Below, piece by piece: positions 17,952 through 26,904 of a stretch of DNA of 56,626 nucleotides. The stretch's first letter is position 1; every line of letters starts with the position of its first letter. Made by a program: the position numbers and the translations under genes. The notes under the pieces were generated by a model that was not told the DNA's origin, searched no databases, and saw only the letters and a list, made by a program, of their open reading frames with translations. This stretch comes from DTU018 sp029550685 (GTDB lineage Bacteria > Bacillota > Syntrophomonadia > Syntrophomonadales > Syntrophomonadaceae), in assembly GCA_035412805.1 (NCBI GenBank), contig DAONVO010000005.1, forward strand, positions 1 through 56,626. The letters are read 5' to 3'.

Positions 17952-18863
17952 TTATTCCACCTCCTCTGCAGACAGAACCTGCTGGCGCAGCTGCTCATCC
18001 TTAAGCAAGGGGTATCCCAGGCGCTTGCGCTGCTCCAGGTATTCAATAGCTACCCGGCGGGCCAAATTACGCACCCGGCCGATATACCCGGTGCGCTCAG
18101 TTACACTGATAGCCCCGCGGGCATCCAGCAGGTTAAATAGATGGGAGCATTTGAGAACATAATCATAGGCCGGCTGAACCAGTTTTTTATCGGCTACAGC
18201 GAAAGCCTCTTTTTCACATAGGTTAAACATAGTCATCAAAGTAGATACATCAGCACATTCAAAGTTATAGTGGGAATAATCCACTTCTCCCTGGTGGTGT
18301 ACATCAGCGTAAGTGATGCCATCCACCCACTCGATATCGAAGACGCTTTCCTTGTTCTGAATAAACATGGCTATCCGTTCCAGGCCATACGTAATTTCCG
18401 CGCACACCGGGTAGCAGTCAAATCCCCCGCACTGCTGGAAGTAAGTAAACTGGGTGACTTCCATGCCATCCAGCCAGATTTCCCAACCCAGACCCCAGGC
18501 ACCCAGGGTAGGTGATTCCCAGTTGTCCTCCACCAGGCGAATATCATGCTCCTCTGGTTGGATGCCCAGTTCCTTTAAACTATCCAGGTATAAATCAATA
18601 ACATTGTCCGGAGATGGTTTCAGGATTACCTGGTATTGATAGTAATGCTGGAGGCGATTGGGGTTTTCGCCATAGCGGCCGTCGGTAGGCCGGCGGGAAG
18701 GCTCTACATAAGCTACGTTCCAGGGCTCGGGGCCAATGGCACGTAAAAATGTAGCCGGATTCATAGTACCTGCACCTTTTTCTACGTCATAAGGCTGTTG
18801 AATGATGCAGCCCTGCCGAGCCCAGTAATTTTGCAGGTTCAGAATTATCTCCTGAAAGTTCAT
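17952..18863 (-). CDS. glyQ: Glycyl-tRNA synthetase alpha subunit
   Basis: Catalytic subunit that activates glycine and charges tRNA-Gly. Family motifs visible are NFQEIILNLQNYWARQGC at the start, GAGTMNPATFLRA, VEPSRRPTDGRYGENPNRLQ, and EVTQFTYFQQCGG. It has 303 residues. The reading frame runs open to 18971, but that extension is the T-box leader itself. The ATG at 18863 has GGAGGAA upstream and gives the standard N-terminus. Expression is controlled by the T-box at 18893-19121. Confidence 0.97.
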   Translation of the reverse strand: MNFQEIILNLQNYWARQGCIIQQPYDVEKGAGTMNPATFLRAIGPEPWNVAYVEPSRRPTDGRYGENPNRLQHYYQYQVILKPSPDNVIDLYLDSLKELGIQPEEHDIRLVEDNWESPTLGAWGLGWEIWLDGMEVTQFTYFQQCGGFDCYPVCAEITYGLERIAMFIQNKESVFDIEWVDGITYADVHHQGEVDYSHYNFECADVSTLMTMFNLCEKEAFAVADKKLVQPAYDYVLKCSHLFNLLDARGAISVTERTGYIGRVRNLARRVAIEYLEQRKRLGYPLLKDEQLRQQVLSAEEVE

Positions 18864-18892
18864 CGAGCAAGTATTCCTCCTTCGTTGGTTTA

Positions 18893-19121
18893 AAATGATA
18901 AAACCCGTCCCTGATAAAGCAGGGACGGGATAACCCGCGGTTCCACCCTGATTGGCTTTGCTAAAGCCCACCTTCGTTGGATCAGGTTTTACTAACTGCC
19001 CAAGCAGCGTTCCTCCTGTGACTCCAAAGCGCCTTCAAAAATAACCCCTACCGGTTCTCAGCCGCCACCGGCTCTCTGTTTAAGGATGTTATTTTCTACT
19101 CCTCTTTTTCATCGTCAGATA
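18893..19121 (-). promoter_or_regulatory. T-box riboswitch (glycine) of glyQS
   Basis: tRNA-sensing leader. The 14-nt T-box AGGGTGGAACCGCG is at 18936-18949. Stem I has the conserved AGAGAG start and CCGGT...ACCGGT arms (about 19050-19080). A candidate specifier codon GGC (Gly) sits at 19031-19033 in GAAGGCGC. The terminator hairpin CCCGTCCCTG...CAGGGACGGG is at 18904-18929, followed by TTTTATCATTTT. A -10 TATAAT at 19128-19133 fixes the transcript start near 19121. Uncharged tRNA-Gly would stabilise the antiterminator and switch glyQS on. Confidence 0.95.
18904..18929 (-). terminator. T-box attenuator hairpin
   Basis: An 11-bp perfect stem (CCCGTCCCTGC-like arms) with a short loop is followed by a T-rich run. 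It is mutually exclusive with the antiterminator that contains the T-box sequence at 18936-18949. Confidence 0.9.
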
Positions 19122-19165
19122 TGAAAAATTATAAGCACAAATTTGCTATTAGTTTAACCATCCCT

Positions 19166-19930
19166 TCAGGGGTTGTCAATGCGCCGCCGGGAAGGTTTCA
19201 GGTAGCGGATAGTTTCCTTTAATTTAAACTGCCTTTCTAAGAAATATTCCAGGTATTGTTCCAGGAAGTGCTCCATTTGGTCTAAAGCAGTGTCCGATGC
19301 TCTTAACCTTGTCAACATAGCGCTGCTGGCCTTTTCCAACTGGCGAAGAATAGCCAAACATTCGCCGGACAGGGGGATTAGGCGGTAGGTGTCAGCAGTG
19401 GCACATTTCCGGCAAATCATTCCTCCCTCCGCCAGGTTGAAACCTGTTAGGTCCTGGTTTTGCCCGCAGGCTACGCACTGATCCAAGACCGGACGATATC
19501 CCAGGTGTATGGCCAGATTAAGCTCAAAGCGGCGTATCAATAAAGGATTAAGTCCACCGTGGTTAATAGCGCGCAAGGTATCCAGGGTCAGGCGAAACAG
19601 TTCGGGAGCCGGCATCCTATCCATAAGCGACTTGTCGAGAAGTTCCATAAGATAAACGCTATAGAGAGTCTTCTCCAGATCTTCCCGGGCGTTGCCAAAG
19701 AAGTCTAACAGCCGACCCTGGGTAATCAACTCCAGATCCCGTCCTTGATAAAAGTGAAGCTGGGAGTAACAAAATGGCTGTAAACATGAGCGCAGGCTGC
19801 TCTTAGGCTTTTTGATGCCCCGGGCTACTGCCCGCAGCTTGCCGTACTGCTCGGAAAACACTGTAACCAGTTTGTCAGCCTCTCCAAAATCAATAGATTT
19901 TATAATTATTACCGGGGCATTATAATACAC
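19166..19930 (-). CDS. recO: DNA repair protein RecO
   Basis: Recombination mediator that helps RecR load RecA on SSB-coated DNA. An N-terminal OB fold (about 1-80, with VIIIKSIDFGEADKLVTVFS) is followed by a helical domain and a four-cysteine zinc site (CVACGQNQ and CRKCA). It has 254 residues, a normal length. It lies directly after a small unknown gene and upstream of the glyQS T-box, the standard era-recO-glyQS order. Confidence 0.95.
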   Translation of the reverse strand: MYYNAPVIIIKSIDFGEADKLVTVFSEQYGKLRAVARGIKKPKSSLRSCLQPFCYSQLHFYQGRDLELITQGRLLDFFGNAREDLEKTLYSVYLMELLDKSLMDRMPAPELFRLTLDTLRAINHGGLNPLLIRRFELNLAIHLGYRPVLDQCVACGQNQDLTGFNLAEGGMICRKCATADTYRLIPLSGECLAILRQLEKASSAMLTRLRASDTALDQMEHFLEQYLEYFLERQFKLKETIRYLKPSRRRIDNP

Positions 19931-19934
19931 AGCC

Positions 19935-20852
19935 TTACCTGCCTCTTAAAAGATCAATTACCTTAACCGGGCGGTTCACCACCGTAACCGGTCTTCCTAA
20001 ATGGGTCGCCACCTGGCATGCCCATTGGGCAGCTTCATGCTGATCAATATTATTATAATTAAAGGCCACGAATACTTCTTTAATTTCCTGGTTCAGGGTC
20101 CGGATCCGGGCAGCATAAACGGCAGGGTTTTCCTGTTTGGTTCCGCTAACATAGGCCATAATATACCCGTTATACCAGCTCATGCCCGGAGAAGCACAGG
20201 GCTCAAATCCATGGTCTTGATCATCTTCCCTGGGGCCTGCCCCGGCAATGATCCTTTCCGTAAGGGTTTCCAGGCTGCTGGGTCGTTTTACTACTAACCA
20301 GCGGGATACAGTTACCGCCACACTGGGAGAATTTATTTTTTCCAGCAGCTGCTGCAGAACCTGCACTGACATGCCATCGCGCATATAGGAATGAACCGCA
20401 GTATCCCTAAGAACCGGAATCAGCAGAACATCAGGTTCCAAACCCAGAGTAGGCAGATGATGACCGCCGTCAAAAACCACGGCTCTATAAGCCCGTTCCC
20501 GAATCAATCCCAGCGCCTCTTGTCCTTTACTGGTGGTATGCCAAGCATCTACAGCTGAAGATTCAATCAGGGCTAGTGGATCATTTTCCAGGGCTGATTC
20601 AATTCTTTGCTGGTGATTATTATCTTCATTGGGAATTAGGGCATAGGCAGAACTGGTTTGATTAGGGATTGAACGCAGTCCAGGATTAAAAATCCACTGC
20701 AAAGGAGCATGGTGGGCAGTAAGCTTGCCATAAGCATCCAGAACTTGATTGTATCCTAAGGACTTAAACCAGGAGGGAGGATTGTGGGTGGCCACAGCTA
20801 TATAGATGATAACCAGAGCCCCCAGGAGAACCGCTTTCCCACCACGCGCCAT
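19935..20852 (-). CDS. Uncharacterised protein with N-terminal membrane anchor
   Basis: 305 residues; I do not recognise the family. One hydrophobic segment at about residues 7-22 (AVLLGALVIIYIAVA) suggests a membrane anchor or uncleaved signal; the rest looks like a soluble alpha/beta domain with GLEPDVLLIPVLRDTAVHSY and a hydrophobic C-terminal strand region near VTVVNRPVKVIDLL. It lies 5 bp after deoC and 4 bp before recO, so it is translated as part of that operon. The sense frame is solid along its length. No catalytic motif is evident. Confidence 0.8.
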   Translation of the reverse strand: MARGGKAVLLGALVIIYIAVATHNPPSWFKSLGYNQVLDAYGKLTAHHAPLQWIFNPGLRSIPNQTSSAYALIPNEDNNHQQRIESALENDPLALIESSAVDAWHTTSKGQEALGLIRERAYRAVVFDGGHHLPTLGLEPDVLLIPVLRDTAVHSYMRDGMSVQVLQQLLEKINSPSVAVTVSRWLVVKRPSSLETLTERIIAGAGPREDDQDHGFEPCASPGMSWYNGYIMAYVSGTKQENPAVYAARIRTLNQEIKEVFVAFNYNNIDQHEAAQWACQVATHLGRPVTVVNRPVKVIDLLRGR

Positions 20853-20857
20853 AGCCT

Positions 20858-21529
20858 CTAATCCTGCCGCCTGCCTTCCATTTCCCGTATCAGAGACATG
20901 GCCTGGCTGGTACCAATACGGTCTGCTCCGGCATTGATTAACTGCAGGGCGAAATCCAGGGTGCGAATTCCCCCGCTGGCCTTAATTTTCAAAGCAGGAT
21001 TTCGATTGGACCTAATAATTTGCATATCTTCCAAGGATACTCCCCGCTGAGCAAAGCCGGTGGAAGTCTTAATATAATCGGCCCCCCAGTCTCCTAAGTA
21101 TTGGGTTATGTTCGCTAACTGCCAGGGGTTTAAAAGAGCCGTTTCCACTATCACTTTCAATACCAGGGGATAATCAAGTTTCAGGCTTACCATGCCCCGG
21201 ACCTCTTTTTCCAGCCAAGAGTAATCCCCGGCTGTCAAAGCTGCCAGGTTGAGAACCATATCGATCTCGGTGGCCCCGTCTTCCAGAGCCTGGCGAGCTT
21301 CAAAGATCTTGGTGTCAATCAGGTTGGCTCCCAGGGGAAAACCTACTACAGCCGCCAGTCGCACCTGAGTTCCGGCTAAGACTTCACGAGCCCTGGCAAT
21401 CCAATAGGGATGAACACATACCGCTGCCATTTGATAATCAATGGCATCCTGGCACAGTCTCTCAATATCAGGCCACTGTGCATCCGGTTTTAAATTGGTA
21501 CTGTCCAGATAGGAGGCTAGGTTTAGCAT
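20858..21529 (-). CDS. deoC: Deoxyribose-phosphate aldolase
   Basis: Cleaves 2-deoxyribose-5-phosphate to glyceraldehyde-3-phosphate and acetaldehyde in deoxynucleoside breakdown. It is a class I TIM-barrel aldolase of 223 residues. The Schiff-base lysine is in VLKVIVETALL and the second lysine in YIKTSTGF; the family motifs AAVVGFPLGAN and KASGGIRT are present. It sits between era and the unknown gene. With cdd two genes upstream, it forms a small nucleoside-salvage set inside the operon. Confidence 0.95.
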   Translation of the reverse strand: MLNLASYLDSTNLKPDAQWPDIERLCQDAIDYQMAAVCVHPYWIARAREVLAGTQVRLAAVVGFPLGANLIDTKIFEARQALEDGATEIDMVLNLAALTAGDYSWLEKEVRGMVSLKLDYPLVLKVIVETALLNPWQLANITQYLGDWGADYIKTSTGFAQRGVSLEDMQIIRSNRNPALKIKASGGIRTLDFALQLINAGADRIGTSQAMSLIREMEGRRQD

Positions 21530-21549
21530 AGTTCTACTTCCTTTATAAA

Positions 21550-22431
21550 CTATAAACGGTAGCCCAGCTGGTTCAGGTTGGTTTCACTGTCCCGCCAGTT
21601 CTTTTTAACTTTTACCCACAGGTCCAGGTAAACATGGCAATCCAGCATTCGCTCTATTTCCTGCCGGGATTGTTCACCAATGGTTTTAAGCATCTGGCCG
21701 TTTTTCCCGATTATAATACCCTTTTGGGAATCCCGTTCGGTATATATGATCGCCCGAAGGTAAACTTTGTCTTGGCCCTGCTGCTTAAACTCCACTATTT
21801 CCACGGCCAGTGAATGGGGAACCTCATCGCGGGTAAGTATCAAAGCCTTTTCCCGAATAAGCTCTGCAGCAATAAAAGACACTGGTTGGTCAGTAAAATC
21901 ACCTTCAGGATAATATAGAGGGCCATCAGGAAGCATGGCAAAGGTTTCCTGTACAAGCCGGTCCAGATTAATATCCAGGGCGGCCGATATGGGAATAACT
22001 TTGGAAAAACCCATATATCCAATAAAAGGGCGAATAAAATCTTCTACTTCCTGATCAGTCACCAGATCAATTTTGTTGACCAGTAAGAAAACCGGTACCC
22101 CAGCATCTTTAAGCTTATTCAGTATGAATTGTTCACCTCCGCCAAAGGGACGGGTTACATCGGTCATATAGTAGATAATATCCACTTCATTCATAGTGCG
22201 AGTGGAAACTTGTACCATGTATTCACCCAAACGGTGTTTGGGCTTGTGGATTCCCGGTGTATCTATAAAAATTATCTGACCCTGCTCACAGGTATGTATA
22301 CCCTGAATGCGTGTACGGGTAGTCTGTGGCTTTTCAGAGACAATAGCAATCTTGTGTCCAATTAATGTATTTAACAATGTGGACTTCCCTACATTGGGTC
22401 GGCCTACAATGCTTACAAATCCAGATTTCAC
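21550..22431 (-). CDS. era: GTPase Era
   Basis: Essential GTPase that binds the 3' end of 16S rRNA during 30S assembly. G1 is GRPNVGKS (10-17), G3 DTPG, G4 NKID. The C-terminal KH domain has IIGKNGQMLKTIG. It has 293 residues, a standard length. It lies between cdd and deoC in the conserved ybeY-dgkA-cdd-era-recO order. Confidence 0.97.
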   Translation of the reverse strand: MKSGFVSIVGRPNVGKSTLLNTLIGHKIAIVSEKPQTTRTRIQGIHTCEQGQIIFIDTPGIHKPKHRLGEYMVQVSTRTMNEVDIIYYMTDVTRPFGGGEQFILNKLKDAGVPVFLLVNKIDLVTDQEVEDFIRPFIGYMGFSKVIPISAALDINLDRLVQETFAMLPDGPLYYPEGDFTDQPVSFIAAELIREKALILTRDEVPHSLAVEIVEFKQQGQDKVYLRAIIYTERDSQKGIIIGKNGQMLKTIGEQSRQEIERMLDCHVYLDLWVKVKKNWRDSETNLNQLGYRL

Positions 22432-22450
22432 GTATATTAGCCCTCCTACA

Positions 22451-22831
22451 TTACAACAAAAACATCTGCGGTAATAATTCGGTTAAGCTGTGAATTCTAA
22501 TCTTGTCCTGGCTATCACATACGATAACTCTTATTTGGGGGTTAAATTCGGCTAATACCTGCAAGCAAGCCCCGCAAGGATAGGTAAATCCCTCAGCGCT
22601 ACCTGCCACAGCTATAGCTTCGAACTGATTATCCCCTTCGCTTATAGCTTTAAAAACCGCATTTCTTTCAGCACACACCGTTAGTCCGTAAGACGAATTC
22701 TCTACATTCACCCCAGTATACACATTTTGCCCGGCTGTTAAAAGAGCTGCCCCTACGAAAAAATGTGAATAGGGTGCATAGGCGTTGGGCTGAACCTGAC
22801 GGGCTATTTTTATTAGTTCTTTTTCGTTCAT
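22451..22831 (-). CDS. cdd: Cytidine deaminase
   Basis: Deaminates cytidine and deoxycytidine to uridines. Zinc-site motifs are CAERNAVFKA (Cys plus catalytic Glu) and PCGACLQVL (two Cys), and the substrate motif NVENSSYG is present. It has 126 residues. The ATG at 22831 has GGGGGAG upstream; the frame is open to 22849, but that start lacks a ribosome site. It overlaps nothing and follows dgkA closely. Confidence 0.95.
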   Translation of the reverse strand: MNEKELIKIARQVQPNAYAPYSHFFVGAALLTAGQNVYTGVNVENSSYGLTVCAERNAVFKAISEGDNQFEAIAVAGSAEGFTYPCGACLQVLAEFNPQIRVIVCDSQDKIRIHSLTELLPQMFLL

Positions 22832-22852
22832 TATTCTCCCCCAAATCAATCC

Positions 22853-23209
22853 TCAGCGCAGCAGGTGCGGAACAAATATTATGTACGCCATAACCAGGGC
22901 ATTAATCGCTGTCAATAACACTGCTCCGGCAGCCACATTTTTAGCTGCTTTAGCCAGAGGATGATACTCCCCAGTTATAATATCCACCGTTTTCTCCACC
23001 GCTGTATTGACCATTTCTACGGCTATTACCAGAGTTATGGTCAAGGACAGCAGTCCCCATTCCATACGGCTTATATCCAACCAAATCCCCAGAGCTACTG
23101 CGGCACAGGCGGCCAGGAAATGAATGCGCATATTACGCTCCCGCACCAGGGCATATATAATCCCCACTATCGCATAGCTAAAGCTGCTCCTCAGGCTTGT
23201 TTTCCCCAT
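22853..23209 (-). CDS. dgkA: Diacylglycerol/undecaprenol kinase family protein
   Basis: Small integral membrane kinase of 118 residues with three predicted membrane helices (about 30-48, 52-70, 92-114). The conserved catalytic region EMVNTAVEKTVD is present. In Gram-positives this family mainly phosphorylates undecaprenol for cell-wall carrier recycling. The gene starts 3 bp after the ybeY stop. Confidence 0.93.
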   Translation of the reverse strand: MGKTSLRSSFSYAIVGIIYALVRERNMRIHFLAACAAVALGIWLDISRMEWGLLSLTITLVIAVEMVNTAVEKTVDIITGEYHPLAKAAKNVAAGAVLLTAINALVMAYIIFVPHLLR

Positions 23210-23212
23210 AGG

Positions 23213-23683
23213 TCAACGCTCCAATTTGGCTGCTGACATAATTTTCTCCTCTAATTCTCTCATCAGCTTGCGTTCTGCCTCGGTCTCATGATCATAACCC
23301 AAAAGGTGCAACATGCCGTGCACTACCAGGTAACCCAGTTCTCTTTCCAGACTATGCCCGTATTCCTGGCACTGTTCCTGGGCTTTTTCCAGGGAAATGA
23401 CTATATCCCCCAGTACATTGACTTCTCCCGAAAAATCAAAATCCGGTTCCTCTTCTCCTAATTCGTTCATGGCAAAGGATAGAACATCCGTAGGTGTATT
23501 CTGCCCACGGTAGATGAAATTTAACTCCTGAATATAACTATTGTCCACAATCAAAATACTGGCTTCGGTATTTTTTGCTAACTTAACCGTACGCGCTACT
23601 GTATTAGCCACTTTTTTGATAATTTGCTGCAATTCACGGGTATAGTTTACTTTATTCTGTTGATTGATGATCAGAGTTTCCAT
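23213..23683 (-). CDS. ybeY: Endoribonuclease YbeY (rRNA maturation factor)
   Basis: Metal-dependent endoribonuclease in 16S rRNA maturation and ribosome quality control. The zinc motif HGMLHLLGYDH (HxxxHxxxxxH) is near the C-terminus. It has 156 residues from the ATG at 23683, which has AAGGCGGG upstream; the open frame extends to 23704. It overlaps the end of the pgpH gene by 32 bp, so translation is coupled. Confidence 0.95.
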   Translation of the reverse strand: METLIINQQNKVNYTRELQQIIKKVANTVARTVKLAKNTEASILIVDNSYIQELNFIYRGQNTPTDVLSFAMNELGEEEPDFDFSGEVNVLGDIVISLEKAQEQCQEYGHSLERELGYLVVHGMLHLLGYDHETEAERKLMRELEEKIMSAAKLER

Positions 23684-25841
23684 GAGTTTCCCGCCTTCTT
23701 TCAAGCTCTTTTACAATTACTTCCGGATACTCAATCCTTTTATGGTAAACACCTTCCAGGATAGTGCAGAACGACTGAGTAATAGTATCCAAGTCTTTGA
23801 AAGTAAGGTCGCAGGCTTCCAACTGTCCATCATTTAACTTGTCTTTAATGATCTTTTTAACCATGTCTCTTATTTTAGCTTCGGTTGGCTCCTGCAACGA
23901 GCGTATAGCAGCCTCCACCGAGTCAGCTAACATCACCAGTGCTACTTCTTTAGTCTGGGGTTTGGGCCCTTCATAGCGGAAACTATCCGGGCTTATGGAA
24001 CCATCACGGTCCTCTTCCAGAGCCCGGCTGTAAAAATATTTAGTCAAGCTGGTACCATGGTGCTGGGCAATAAAATCAATTACCACGTCAGGTAAACGAG
24101 CCTCCCGGGCCAGTTCCACTCCGTCTTTAACATGGGAAGTTATTATCAGCGCACTTAACGCTGGAGCAATCTTTTCATGAGGGTTATCAAATCCTCGCTG
24201 GTTTTCCACAAAATACTCGGGCCGCTTTAATTTACCTATATCGTGGTAATAAGCTCCTACTCTAACCAGTAAGGGGTTGGCACCCACCGCCTCCGCCGAA
24301 GCTTCCGCTAGATTTCCCACCATCAAGCTGTGATGATAAGTGCCGGGAGCCTCCAGCAGCAATCTTTTCAATAAACTGTGGTTGGGATTGGACAACTCCA
24401 AGAGCTTTATCATACTGGTAATAGAAAAGGCACTTTCCAGGAAAGGTAGTGCACCAATCATCAGGATGGCTGAAAGAATACCGTTAACCGCTCCTATAAC
24501 AATTCCCACTAGTATGGTGTTCCATGAAGAACTCCCCCCGATCATCGATAGGGTTAAAATAGTGACGATATTAGCCAGAGCTATGTAAAGCCCTGATTTA
24601 GCCAAATCAGAGGTCTGGCTGAGCCGGTATACCTGGAACACACCTACTGTCCCGCCTACAAAGGCAGTTATCCCATAAAACAACTGGTTGCCCTCGGTGA
24701 GTAACCCTACATATAAGGCCACTATCAAGGTCAGGAAGTGAGCTAAACGATTATCCAGCAGAATAGCGATTAGCATAGATCCTGTTGCTACCGGTGCCAA
24801 ATAACCTACCAAGGCATTTATCTCTGCATTGTTGCTTATTTTTATCATGGTTAAAAACCTGGTCAACAGCAGAATAATGATGAATATCAAACCAATCAGC
24901 AGCATCAGCCGGTCATCCTTGAATATATCCTGATAATAGCGGCGTAAGAACTGAATAACCAGCCAAAAGGACAACAGGACAAAGATTCCTGCTCCCACCA
25001 GAGTAGAAGTATAACTCTGGGTGCGCTGAATGCCTAGCTGTTCCAGAATGGAAATCTGCTCCGCGGTAACTCTATCACCCGCCCGTACAATTATCTCGCC
25101 AGCCTTAATGTTCTTCTGTACCGGCTGTACTGCTTCAGTAGCTTCTTGAATAGCTTGGTCCGTAGCTTCGGCGTTGTAAATAAGATTGGGGCGCAAGCTG
25201 TTAATAGCCACCAGTTTTATAATGTCACGAGCAGTTCGCGAGTAACCCATGGAGTCAACCTGCGCATGGGCTTGCTGGTAAATATCCGGCAGCGCCTCTT
25301 CAGTTACCGGTTTGCTTAGTAGATTTTGCACTACTGACAGGGCTGCCTGGCGAATAAGCTCCAAATCCTCAGGGCGGGCGTTGATGATATATTGAGCCAG
25401 AGTAGGGCTATGCAGCTGCAAGTTAGCTTCATCCCTGAGTGCGTTAGTACTTTCGACCAGTTCCTGCAGCTGGGTGTCGTGTTCACCCTCGGCAGCCAAG
25501 ATCTCGTTCACGGTACTAAAAAAGCTGTTGATATCATTGGTGGTATTAGCCAGGGCATACTTGTCCTCCTGGTAGACTTTTTGCACCCGTTCGGCAGCCT
25601 GTTTGCGCAATTCTTCCGTCTGTTTTTCATCTATTACTACCGCATTAATCTTGGACTGTATATCTTCCCGGGCTACTTCGTCCACCTTTAGCATGACTTG
25701 CTTGGGGCTGAAACTGCTGAATACTATCAAGATAGTTATGGAGAAAAACAGCAGTATCCCCAGCACTTTTTGGGTGGTGGAGTGGCGAAAAAAGTTTGCG
25801 ATCGTATTGCCTATCCAATTAAGGATCGAAGGTACGCGCAT
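23652..25841 (-). CDS. pgpH: PgpH-type 7TM-HD phosphodiesterase (YqfF family)
   Basis: Membrane phosphodiesterase of 729 residues; characterised members hydrolyse cyclic di-AMP. A first membrane helix (about 24-44) is followed by the extracytoplasmic 7TMR-HDED domain (about 50-275), seven membrane helices (about 280-475) and the cytoplasmic HD domain with TYHHSLMVGNLAEA, AYYHDIGKLKRPEYF and a later HHG. The signature metal ligands are present. It is placed between phoH and ybeY as in other Firmicutes. Confidence 0.94.
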   Translation of the reverse strand: MRVPSILNWIGNTIANFFRHSTTQKVLGILLFFSITILIVFSSFSPKQVMLKVDEVAREDIQSKINAVVIDEKQTEELRKQAAERVQKVYQEDKYALANTTNDINSFFSTVNEILAAEGEHDTQLQELVESTNALRDEANLQLHSPTLAQYIINARPEDLELIRQAALSVVQNLLSKPVTEEALPDIYQQAHAQVDSMGYSRTARDIIKLVAINSLRPNLIYNAEATDQAIQEATEAVQPVQKNIKAGEIIVRAGDRVTAEQISILEQLGIQRTQSYTSTLVGAGIFVLLSFWLVIQFLRRYYQDIFKDDRLMLLIGLIFIIILLLTRFLTMIKISNNAEINALVGYLAPVATGSMLIAILLDNRLAHFLTLIVALYVGLLTEGNQLFYGITAFVGGTVGVFQVYRLSQTSDLAKSGLYIALANIVTILTLSMIGGSSSWNTILVGIVIGAVNGILSAILMIGALPFLESAFSITSMIKLLELSNPNHSLLKRLLLEAPGTYHHSLMVGNLAEASAEAVGANPLLVRVGAYYHDIGKLKRPEYFVENQRGFDNPHEKIAPALSALIITSHVKDGVELAREARLPDVVIDFIAQHHGTSLTKYFYSRALEEDRDGSISPDSFRYEGPKPQTKEVALVMLADSVEAAIRSLQEPTEAKIRDMVKKIIKDKLNDGQLEACDLTFKDLDTITQSFCTILEGVYHKRIEYPEVIVKELERRRETHGNSDHQSTE

Positions 25842-25878
25842 TATAAAGCTCCTTCATCAGGTCCAGCTTTCCAAGCCT

Positions 25879-26850
25879 CTATAAGCGGCTTTCCTGTGAT
25901 TCGTACTGCTCATAGGCATCAATGATCTGCTGTACTAAAGGATGCCTGATTACGTCCTCTTTGGACAAATACTCGAAAGAAACTCCTTTTACGTTAGCCA
26001 AAATCTTGCGTATTTCAATCAAGCCGGAATATTCATCTTTAGGCAAGTCAACCTGGGTAATATCCCCAGTAATGACTGCTTTTGACCCAAAACCCAGCCG
26101 GGTCAGAAACATCTTCATCTGCTGTGGGGTAGTATTTTGAGCTTCGTCCAGTATTATAAAGGCGTCGTTTAAGGTTCTTCCCCGCATATAAGCCAAAGGA
26201 GCCACTTCTATAATGTTTTTTTCCAAATAACGCTGGGTTACATCTACCCCTAGAATATCAAACAGCCCATCATACAGAGGTCTTAAATAGGGATTAACCT
26301 TTTCAATAAAATCGCCAGGCAAAAAGCCCAGCTTTTCCCCGGCCTCAACTGCAGGTCTTACCAGTATAATTCTCTCAACTTCCTTGCTGCGCAGTGCTCT
26401 TACTGCCATCACTACGGCCAAATAGGTTTTTCCGGTTCCGGCTGGTCCTATACCAAACACCACATCATCACGGAGAATAGCTTGAACATACCGTTTTTGA
26501 CCTAAAGTTTTGGCCTTGATGGCCTTGCCTCGTACTGTGTTCAAAAGAGTGCCTGATACAATATCCTTGTGGCGGCTATGATCACCACGCTTTAACAAAT
26601 TAAACATATAGTTTATATCATTAACAGTCAACTGGTGCTCATTTTCCACTATATCCAGCAGACTGTTTATTAAATCGGCAGCAAAATTTACATCTTCCTC
26701 ATTACCTTTAATATAGACATCTGATCCCCGGGCGGAAATCTCAGCTGCGGATATACTGCGAAGATAACGGAAATTCTCGTCGCCAGTGCCAAACAGTATG
26801 GCAGCCAGAGAATTATCCCCTATAGAAATCCTGGTCTCTTTGTCAGTCAA
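25879..26850 (-). CDS. PhoH family protein (PhoH-like ATPase)
   Basis: ATP-binding protein with Walker A GPAGTGKTYLAV and Walker B AFIILDEAQNTT; related to superfamily I helicase cores and found with ybeY across bacteria. It has 323 residues, including an N-terminal KH-like part (about 20-75). It starts at a TTG with GGAGGA 9 bp upstream. It lies between yqfD and pgpH. The exact role (RNA metabolism is suspected) is not established. Confidence 0.93.
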   Translation of the reverse strand: MTDKETRISIGDNSLAAILFGTGDENFRYLRSISAAEISARGSDVYIKGNEEDVNFAADLINSLLDIVENEHQLTVNDINYMFNLLKRGDHSRHKDIVSGTLLNTVRGKAIKAKTLGQKRYVQAILRDDVVFGIGPAGTGKTYLAVVMAVRALRSKEVERIILVRPAVEAGEKLGFLPGDFIEKVNPYLRPLYDGLFDILGVDVTQRYLEKNIIEVAPLAYMRGRTLNDAFIILDEAQNTTPQQMKMFLTRLGFGSKAVITGDITQVDLPKDEYSGLIEIRKILANVKGVSFEYLSKEDVIRHPLVQQIIDAYEQYESQESRL

Positions 26851-26904
26851 AAAGGATATTCCTCCATTCGGAAAAAATGTTTACGTTATTATATCATATC
26901 AAAA

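Noticed and set aside
18864..18971. 36-residue N-terminal extension of glyQ
   Set aside because: It overlaps the T-box motif and terminator, and the family start with a ribosome site is at 18863.
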